From Sweltsa coloradensis (lineage: Eukaryota > Arthropoda > Insecta > Plecoptera > Chloroperlidae), in NCBI GenBank assembly GCA_024449915.1, contig JAMZAV010000905.1:148427-212426 (forward strand): a DNA stretch of 64,000 nucleotides, in the 5' to 3' direction. The translations under genes and the position numbers were made by a program. The notes under the pieces are model-generated. The model was not told the DNA's origin and did no database searches. It was given only the letters and a program-made list of their open reading frames with translations. Below are positions 1-10,300 of the stretch, piece after piece; within the stretch, counting starts at the first letter, position 1, and the number at the start of each line of letters is the position of its first letter.

Positions 1-367
<367 letters not shown>

Positions 368-844
368 ACTTTAAAAACTAAGAATGAGATTGTTTTAGAG
401 ACGTTTAAAAGTGTTTCACAAATCAATTTGTTGGAACCTTTTTGTTCACATGGTTGTATTGTTCTTTGGATTTTTCATAGTTTGACCATGGTTTGACCAT
501 GGTTTGACACTTCCTGGTTCAAATTGAGAAATATCTAAACTATGTTGTAGATTCTATTTTCAAAAATTGAAAAAAAACAATTTGTGTATTGTTAAAGCTA
601 CTATTAGCTGTAGAACCACTACTATAATGGCACCTCATAGCTGTCTGACCTGCCTGATATCTCCTCCTTAGACATCTGCTGTCAGGCAGGAGCTTGTCTG
701 CTTCTCTCGACTACCTGGACATTGGACCGCTTTAGGAATGGTAAGCAAACTTAGACTACTTGGGCATAGTGTAGTGCTCATTAAGGAAATAGGGTCAAAA
801 AATGTCATTTGTAATTTTATACCTAACATATTATTGTGTTCTCT

Positions 845-3001
845 TTAAAGGGATTATCTCATCTTGAAACACGAATGTATTATTAGTTTTGAGACACTGT
901 TTTGAATATGCTAAAAAAAAACAAAGAGATCGGCCAACTATTCTGCAGTAAAAAAAAATATTTACTGAAATCCCGTGTTTTGGCCACGCCTCCTCGCGTG
1001 ACGTCAACTGTGGGTTAGTCGCAGGCGGCATTCGGCCAAGGCAAGCGCGCAGAGTAGTCGGTGTCAGTTACGCACGGCAATCGCTGTTTGTACCATCTTG
1101 CGTATTCTCCTTCCACGTTTCAACGTTATTTTTTATTTTTGGGTATGTCTGGAGTAAAACCATATTTATTTGAACCAGAGTTGAGTTTACAGCAGATTGA
1201 AAAAATAAACATGCTGTGGCGGCAGCTAAGAATAGGGCAGTGGTTTTGAGTGGTCGTGCGGGCCACAGCCAAATGGGCGTTTATATGGATTTTGCCAATC
1301 TAAATCAATAGATATTCAATCGATATGCTGCCATAAGTCGGAGAAAATGATAAAAATCATAGCTAGTGATTCCTGCATCACTATGCATGACTCGATTCGC
1401 AGCGTTACAAGCGATTTGGGCGTTTGAATATGGTGAAACATAATCTTGCTTTGATAGCAAAATGTGCAGCAACTAAAAACAACTGCGTGAAACTACAAAC
1501 AAACTATGGAGGCATATTGTTTGTAGGAACTTTGTCAGTTGGATCAATTCGTGGGAATCCTTCGGGATGCACAGTCGTATTTTCATTCCTTCCTGTGTCG
1601 TCTCGGCGATTAGAGCCGAGTATGTAATGTTGCACTCGACATAAATAGTAACTTTAATGCGCTGGCAAATGATTTAAAAACAGAAAAACTGACACCACAC
1701 GTGTATAAATAAGCTGCGACAATGTTAATTGAACCTAGATATTTCTGTTCATCCTTTACTTGTGATGACCACACGTGCGTATGCCAGTTTATGCACGTGG
1801 TATAGTGACAGATAGCATCGATCCCTTCATGTGCTTTTCGATATCAGTTACAGGACTCCCACAAACACATAAACAAGAAAACAGTGTCATAAAGCATTCC
1901 CATTCCCAAAACGTTGAAAACACACAAAAAAATCGATTCAGAAGGCCTACAAGGTTCAAATGCACTGTCGCCGTCGTCCGTCTCATCATTGCTCGAGTGA
2001 TCTTCGTCATCTGAATTTGGCTGAAATGTCTCATCTAAATCGCAATCACCTTCGATATCTTCACAAAAACTTTTTTCGATTACTTCACTTCTTTGATAAT
2101 AACGTAATATTTCTCTCCCTATCTCACACTGAACTTTGATTTCACATGTCGAATATTTCCTCCGAGTAACGGCATGATATTCAATTGTGGAAATAACATA
2201 CCGGTAATCAAAGGGTACCGCAATCCGTTCGATTCTTGCTTTCTTTCCAATGGGTGTTGATTTTTTGCAGCTGGTACCCGCCGTCGGCGTCGGCTACGTT
2301 GGCTTGCTTGAAGTCGCAATCGGTACATCCTCAATTCCTTCTAGAATATATTGTATTGACATTTTGGACAAATGCGTTGTCTTGCGGCAATAGGGCACAT
2401 TCTCTTCTGCTCCCAACAATCTAACTGATGGCACAGACGGCACAGAAGTTTGTTTTAGAACACGCTTGACTTTCCAATCAGGACATAATTCAGCCTTCAG
2501 TTATCGTTCTCAAGAAAATGTTCGAAGCACACGCGCGTATACTTGCTTGGAACAAAATGTGCTCTCTTTACTCGATTCAAATTTCAACCACTGCTTATGT
2601 ATTGTAAGTCTGGTTTTCTTAGTTTGTCGGGAAACGAATGAAATGATATATGCTTATTTTCACTTGAGTTATTGCTACACTTGAACATACAGCAATGGTT
2701 TATTATTTTTATATTATTTATATTGCCTTTAAAAATCTCACTGGAACCATCGAGAAACAACTGGCAACTGACTGGTTACAGCGAAGCGTGGTAGAGGGCT
2801 GTAGGCACAATGTGGCAGTCGTGAACAGTACCCCACAATTGACGTCACAACTGGCGCGCGGCAGATTCAAAATCTGACGCGAAAAGATTTTTCCACAGGG
2901 TTGTTTGTTTCAATTGTTCGGTTTTTCTTCACAACATGACTAAAGATGTTATTATCTTTCATCTGAACACCACTTTTGTCAAGATGAGATAGCTCCTTTA
3001 A
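845..3001. mobile_element. 2.16-kb TTAA-flanked inverted-repeat element (piggyBac-like)
   Basis: The left end reads TTAAAGGGATTATCTCATCT and the right end, inverted, reads TTAAAGGAGCTATCTCATCT. The TTAA edges and short A/GGG-type termini fit piggyBac-class target specificity. It contains one long open minus-strand stretch (1844-2293) and no recognised transposase catalytic region, so it is probably a non-autonomous or decayed element. Confidence 0.6.
1844..2293 (-). pseudogene. 150-codon open stretch inside the TTAA element
   Basis: Open from just after a TAG at 2296-2294 to a TGA at 1846-1844. It includes KKSTPIGKKARIERIAVPFD, YRYVISTIEYHAVTRRKYST and an acidic stretch NSDDEDHSSNDETDDGDSAF. 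There is no Met at the beginning and an in-frame stop sits upstream, so it looks like part of a decayed or spliced element-encoded protein. The family is not recognised. Confidence 0.45.
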
Positions 3002-3009
3002 CATTGTTT

Positions 3010-4107
3010 CAGTATATATTTTTTTTGTATAGAATACAAACAACCAAAATTAGTTTTTGATACTTTTTTTTATTAACGTAACATATTTGATAACATATCG
3101 ACAAACATACAAGAAAACCTCCTTCCATGCTCGCCACCTCGCGCTCCGTGAGTGTCTTTTGTTTAATTTCTTTGCTAGCGTTGTTGTATCCACACATTCA
3201 GAGTCAACGGACTACATTAACAGGGTATAACATCACAATACAGCTTTGGAAGTGGTCAATAGGGTTAGGCCTACTAGTGGTATCATGACATTCAGGAACA
3301 AATTTTAAGTAATTAATTATATAACACAAACTTTGGCACATGCCAGAGTAAAAGAAATGGATTTTCGCGGTAATAGTTTTGGGTACTACTTTGGTTTAGT
3401 TCAATAATATTAAACAACAAAATACAATCATAATTCAATTTCTGACATATTCACATAAAAAGGCGTAAATTTTGTTTTATACGTAGATTTATTTTTTGCC
3501 TTAATTAATGATGGATAAGGATTAAAAATTATCTTGTAATGTTTCGAGTATTGCACTTACGATAGATGATGTTCACAACTTTGATCTAGAAATCATGAGC
3601 AATGCAGTGTACACCAGGGGACAGAAATAAATCAGAGTGTGGCAGAAAACGTGTTCTAGTCTATGTGTTGTTGAAGTCCATAATATGCCGAATACGTTAA
3701 TAATTAGGTCATTCCAACAATACGAAAGTAACATGATGAAATATTAAATATTATACAGCCAAGTTGTTCCAAGTTTCGTCCCCATATGTACAAGTCATAA
3801 TGACGTATATTTAATTTTGAATAAGCTGCAAACTCGCCAGTATTTGTACATAACCGTATTTTAGAACTTCTCGTTGCAGCTTTTATTTTAAAACTTGTAA
3901 AATTACAACTTTAATATTGTAATCAATAGAAACTTTGTGAATGAAAATTACATTATATACAGCAGCTTAATAGTTTACAGGAGTGATTGAATGCCAAATA
4001 TAGAGTGTAAGTATAAATTCTTCTCTCATAATAATATGGTATTTTACGAGTTTTCGTTCACAACATTATAGAAACGTGTCTGTCTTCCGCTGCCCTCGAT
4101 GTCGGGG
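3010..4107 (-). other. Probable 3' UTR and flank of the Ig/FN3 gene
   Basis: AT-rich, no coding potential. Minus-strand AATAAA candidates (TTTATT on the plus strand) occur at 3882-3887, 3488-3493 and 3068-3073, about 220, 610 and 1030 bp past the stop. Which one is used cannot be read from sequence alone. Confidence 0.4.
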
Positions 4108-6143
4108 TCAGTTTCCGCGCCTCCACCTCTGAGGGACCCAGGACATGATGGCCTGGTGCATCTGCCTGTAGACCATGAGCAGGAGCACGGGGATCGCCAG
4201 CCTCTCGTCTTTGAACAGATACAGCCAGCAGGCGACGAGGAACATCGCGAGGTCGGTCAAGTAGTTGATGAAGTGATGCACCCTGGTCTCGGCCATCTTC
4301 ACCGCCTCCTCGTCGGTCACGGCCCGCGAGCGCTGCCTTCTAAACGAGTGTTTGGGGGTTAGCGAGCGGCGCAGGCGAGCCATCATGTGTCGCGGGGTGA
4401 ACTGCCACTGTTCGGCTTCCTCCGACACTTCCTCCTCGGAGTAGCCCTGAGAGGTGTCTGCTTCCTGCAGCGGGGGGGACGGGGAAACCGGGGGAGATTC
4501 GGGAACCACCGCCCGTTTTACAGGCTTCGGTTCCACCGCCTGTTTCACTGGCTTCGGTTTCACCGCCGCTGGTTTCACAGGCTCCGGTTTTATTTTAGCG
4601 GGTTTAGGTTCGTCCAGTCGAACGTCACGCTTAGTGTAGGTATGAGTTTGTCCGAACGGTTCTTGTATTGGTTCTGGGGAAATTGAAATATCGGAATCTA
4701 CTACGTAACCCTCGGCTGCGGCTTTCAGTTGCTCCGTGTTCATTAAGAGAATGGGTGAGGTTTTCCTCGGATTACCGTACTCCTTGACGATGTCACTGTA
4801 GTGGCTGATGAGGATACTGTTGCCCTCTTTGTCGTCTTCGAGTGAGTCTTTCCTCGTCTGTAGCCTCCTCTTCCTCGCGATCTCCGCTGCCGACAGCCCC
4901 AGGTCCCCCTCCCTACTCTCCGCCTCTTGAGCGAGCTCTTTGCCCTTCTCCTCCGGCGGCTGGTCCTTCTTGCGACGTCTCACCACGGCGTCCGCGGCTT
5001 TAGGATCGACCGGGGGAGTCTTCGACCGCTTGAACGGCGCTTCGATCTTGCCAAGGATCTTATTCAAGATTTGCTTCTTCGGTTTCTTTTCGTTGGCACC
5101 AAACGGCGTACTTGCTCTAGGCGATTGAGACTTCATTGCTTCGTCAGTCTCAAACTGGCTCGTTGTTTTGAGAATTGGTTTCGGCTGAAGGTCCAGCTTT
5201 GGTTCGAATCTAACGGGAGAAGACGACTTGGAAGAGTCGTTGATGGTCTTCACTGTCAGCACCTCCCTGTGTATGGGAACGGGCGGAGGGACATCCTTCA
5301 CCAGCATGACCCTAGAGGCCATGCCACGCGGGTGATAGGGCTCTTCCTCGTCGTCGGACAACCTCTTGGGTTCCATGGACCGGAGCGGAGCCGACCTAGG
5401 GTGATAGGGTTCATCGTCTTCCTCTTCTATCTCCTCGTCCGACTCCTCTATTGACTCTTCCTCCACAGATTCCTCTTCTTCCTCCTCTAGATCTTCTTCC
5501 TCTTCCTCTTCTTCACCTAGCTCATCTTCGTCCTCTTCACCATCCAAGTTTCGATGTTTGACTTCCTCATCATCTTCTTCTTCATCTTCTTCACGTTCAA
5601 GTCGTTCTTTTTTCATATAACGCATTTCGTTTTCGACGGCCTTGTAATCGTCTTCCAAGGATTTTGCAATTCTCTCCCGGAGTCTGGCAAAGTCCGCTTC
5701 TTCTTGTTCCTCATCCGTGAGTTGTGGTTCCGCTTTCGACTCGTTTCCAGCCGTCAGAGCTTTATTTTCGTACCGTCTGATCACATCCGGGGACTGTTTC
5801 TTCTTGTGCCAGAGTAGTTCGTCTTGTTCCGTGTTCCTCGGGTCGGGCGATGTCTCCGCCAGGGCCCGCGACTTGAGCGGCTCGTGGCGAGGGTCGGTGG
5901 CGCTGCGACGCCGCAGAGCGATGGACCTGGCCACCTCCTCGGCCGCCGCCTCCAGGAAGAAGCGAGCCATTGTCTTCTCGTGAAGTAACTCGGTCGAGCT
6001 GATGGCGTTTCTCAGGGTCGGCATCTCCTGCGCCTCGGCGCCTCCCAGCTCAGGCGCCGACAGGGACATGGGTGGCGCCACTCCCAAGTTGTCGGCCTCG
6101 TCAAAACTGCGGGAGAAGCTGCCACCTCGGCCTCGGCCACGAT
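4108..6143 (-). CDS. Ig/FN3 gene terminal exon: acidic tract and C-terminal hydrophobic hairpin
   Basis: The exon opens after acceptor TGTGTTTTAG (exon starts at 6143); two leading bases complete an Asp codon from the previous exon. It begins with RGRGRGG and SFSRSFDEADNL, then a long region with basic (RRRSATD, RRRKKDQ) and strongly acidic stretches (Glu/Asp runs encoded around 5400-5610). The motif PYHPR occurs twice next to the acidic tract, and a Lys-Pro-Val repeat (KPKPVK, EPKPVK) lies near 4510-4610. The last 54 residues (4111-4272) contain two hydrophobic segments split by KDER, followed by WVPQRWRRGN and TGA at 4110-4108. This is the shape of a tail anchor or re-entrant hairpin. The plus-strand ORFs over this interval are antisense shadows. 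Confidence 0.93.
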
Positions 6144-7274
6144 CTAAAACACAATCACTCGGCAGGTCAGGTCACTGGCAGCTGAAGACACGTACTCAAT
6201 GGTAAATCTTCTAAGCTTAAGGTGTAATGGGATTGGTAGTTGAAAGGCTTGAGCGCGTGGTACAGAACGAGGTGCAAGAATGTTATATCTATAAATTTGA
6301 TTAATGGTATGTACAAAAGGTATTTACTAATATGAAAACAACATAATATGGAATTGAGTTATAGTTAAAAGGTTTTGACAAATGAATGACACGGCTCTGA
6401 CTTGGATCTAAATATCGACTGAATTACATTCATTTCTTTGCTTTTTGGCTATAACCATCAGGCAATGATCCTAGTCCGTACAAAGAGCAACCCCACAGTG
6501 GTTCTGATGTGTCCCCACCTGTTTGAGCCTGATCGTCCCTTGTATGTGGCAGCAGCACCAACATCATCTCGGAACTACCGTGCAACATGCTGTCGTCTTC
6601 TTCGCGTGGACTCGGCCTCAGTCTCCCGTCGTCCTTGGGTTGCGCTTCCTTGGGCGGCTCGATCTCCTCCAGCTTGGCTCCCTTCCCCACTGGAATCTTC
6701 AGGGAAAACACCTCCGGACTGAGCCCCCTGTAGTCGGCCTCGCGCTCCTCGTGCGAGGATCTCTTGGCTTGTTTCGGCGACAGCTTGGAGGTCTTGGGAG
6801 CCGCCTCGGGCTTGAGTTGCCCGGGTGGCTGGTCCTTGCGCCTCTTGTTGTCCGTGGTCGGCGACGATGCCCCCTGCACCCTCCCGTCAGCCCCGCTCGG
6901 CAGCCTCCTCTTCGGACCGGCGTCGTGTTCGATAACCGTGAGGGGGATCAAGGGAGTCGCCCGCTTCACCTGGGACTGGACGTCCACGCTGTCCGCGTCG
7001 CTGGAGGGGTATTCCATCGAGGAGTCAGAGTGTTTCTCTCTCTTTGTTTTACCCGGATCTGGACTAGGTATCGGTCGTCTCTTTCTGTCTTCCTTGAGTT
7101 GTTCTGGAGTGATCTCTGGCTGCTTGCTTCCTCGTGCAGGAGCTTCCATCAACCTATGAAGACAAAAGAAAATCAAGTAATGACGACAAGTATTAAGTCC
7201 CTTCGCTACTACATTGATTAAAAATAATTGTCCTACCTTTGTAAATCAGTTTTATAACTGAATAGGATAGACGT

Positions 7275-7306
<32 letters not shown>

Positions 7307-10300
7307 ACTGAGTTGATACGAGTTACAAATAAAATAAACATAATTCCTACATTGTAGTATGTATAGTCTGTACTTATTTTGCTACTCATCGACACACGCT
7401 GTTATAACTATGTCCCCTATATCTCTTGGTTTCTAAATATTAATTATTAAACATAAAAATTCGTATACTGATACACTGACTGACTTATGTTTTTCGTGAA
7501 TTGTTGACGAATTTAATATATTATGATGATTCATTATTCACATGTATTCATAGAGGAGCCTGTATGGTCTTTAAATTTAAACGTCGACAACACCAAGGGG
7601 AAGGAAAAACACGTTTTGTACTGTAACCATTGATTGTGTCAAATGGCTGAAGCAAAGACAATTATGTCCGCCTGGAATTCTCACCCTCGTTTGGGGTCGG
7701 GAATGAAGACGACCTCCGACTCCTCGCTGGGGTCACTGACCCCGTACGGGTTCTCCGCCTTGACGCGGAACTTGTACTCGGAGCCCTCGATGAGATCCCC
7801 TAGGGTGGTGGACAACTGGCGACAAGTGGCGGCCTTCAGCCAGACGTTCCAGCCGAGCTGCAACGTTAGCAATTATTATTATTGACATAATGGATAAGGT
7901 AGTATGGTAGTATTTTAATAGCCAAATCTGTTACATTTCTTTCAAAATTGGCCGGATATTATTGCGCTTTAGCAGGTTACTCTGTAATTGCATTGCCTAC
8001 ATAGAACCAGAGGTGCAGTTGTACCGAAATCCTCCAGTACCTTAAACTGCTGAAACCGGTTCTTTTCTAGAATGTGTTCTTCACAAACCAATAATTATTC
8101 ACATAGCAATTCGACCTCGCAATCGCATACAGGCAGATATTGCATTGAAGAGCACGTCAAGCTTGGGTAGTTCACTCTTTAACCTCTAGTTTGTGCTTAA
8201 TCAGTCAACAAAACAGCCACGTCTTACGCTTTATTTGAACTAAAACTCGTAAAAGATAGTCCTTCCTTAATTTGCTGACACCATTTGATCACTTATTAGA
8301 TAAACAAATAATCCCGCTGTCAGGACATATCTCTCAATACTCACCCTGTAATACTCGACAATGTAGTTCCCGATCTTGCAACCCCCATCGTCATCCGGTT
8401 TGACCCAGGATAATGTCACCGACCTTCCCAAGGTCATCACGACCTTTGCCTTGCCCGGAGGAACGGGGCGGTCTGTAACAGTCCCGTACGCAACGTTCAA
8501 TGTAGAATCAAAATCAAAATCAAATCCAACTAGTACAATTTTATTGTTCCAAATTCTAGATGTTTAAAACTTAGGATACATGGTCACTGGGCATTGTTTG
8601 ACATTTGGCTTTATTTTTACAATAAAAACCACAAACACGTTTCTTCAGGATCATTTAAAAGGTTTCTTTGCAAAGAACAAGGCACAGGCAAATATTCGTA
8701 AGCTCTGGTGATTCCGGAGTAGCCTTTCCCTAGTTGAGTTTGAGGTCATCGTACCATGCATCAAGCACCTATTTCAAGTTCCGATAGCTCATTGGCCAAT
8801 GACGGATGTATTGATTTACTTTCTTTGGAAGTACTCTACTAGTGATGACCAATACCCACCAGTGACTGTGACTAGGAAGGACACGGTGTCCTCTCCCAGC
8901 CGGCTGGTGGCCCGGACCTGGTATTCCCCCCTGTCCTCCCTCCTCGCCTCTCCGACTCTCAACGACGAGGACCGGTCAGTGTTGTTCACCTCGTAGCGAC
9001 CTCCGAACACAACGGGCTCGGCGTTGTGAAGCCACGTGACTCGGGGTAGGGGTCGTCCGGCCACAGAGACCTTCAGTCGTATTATCTCGTCCATCTCGAA
9101 CAACAGGCCGTCCTCGTACTGACGTGGAAGTCTTATGCGAGGAGGCGCTGCAAGAAACCAAACAGATGGCACTTCCTCCACATCTCAGCAAAATCCCCGT
9201 ACTCTGTTTTAAAGACTATCTCGAACTTTTCTCATCAAAGTGCATCAATTGAATCAATTAATTAATTTTCCCCATTCTGGCCAATATCATGATTTTGAGA
9301 TAAGGGTGGTTAGTGAAACCCTCACTTTGTAGCTGCCGTGATAGAAGATCTGGTCTTATCTACCAGAGCATCGTCGTCAGCAAAGACAAATTCATATTGG
9401 GTGGAACTTTATGTCAAGGGGTGTTGAACATGATAGGACCTAACACCGAAACTTGGGGTCCCACTTTTGGATCCGCTTTGTCTTAGAGACAGAAAGTAAA
9501 GCAAATTTCTTGCTCATATCATTCGGAACGCCTGCCATCCAAGATGGGCAGTGTTCTTCATGAACACAGATTGCTTCGCGCTCTCGCAAGCGCATATTAT
9601 ACAATGAGGCCACAAAAATGTTTAACTGTTGTCCGCATGATAAAGCATTGCCAATATTAACTGTGATTACTACAAAGCATGTCCCTTTTTATCAAATTTA
9701 ATTATTGTCATTCAAAATTCACAACTCAATTGTCTCTCAGATGGAGCCTTGTATTGACCATATTCCTTATCACCACATCAGAGAACAATATCAGATAAAA
9801 AAACATTGAGTGGTCACTTTCATGATGAAACATCCAGCAAAGTAAGCAACAATGGTCACTAATCTTATGGTTTTACCTCGCGTACTCTTCAAGAGACGGA
9901 CACCAACCTTCGAGTCGTAGTTTCGTCTTGGTAACGACGTGTCCGACGCGGTTGGTCGCCGTGCACTTGACCTCTCCCTCGTCGTTGAAGGCCGCCTGGA
10001 AGATGACCAGAGTGCTCACGTCGTTCTCAGTGACGATCTTCGTGCGGCGGCTGCTGAAGATCTCGAACCCGTCCTTGAACCAGGCGACCTTGGGGGTGGG
10101 CGTCCCTCGGAACTGGACGCTGAACTCGGCCTGGGGACAGAGACACCTTCGTTTTATCTGTCTTCTCCAAGTGTTGTCAACAAGGGTAGATTGTTCTAAA
10201 ACGTTATTGCTGTTGATATATTTGTAGTTTTCGTGACAGATTTATCCAGCAAAAATGTATTACAACATTGTTGGTCGCTTGAATTGCATTTTTGCAAAAT

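Noticed and set aside
4927..5454. 175-residue plus-strand ORF
   Set aside because: Antisense of the acidic terminal exon of the Ig/FN3 gene, whose minus frame is clearly coding.
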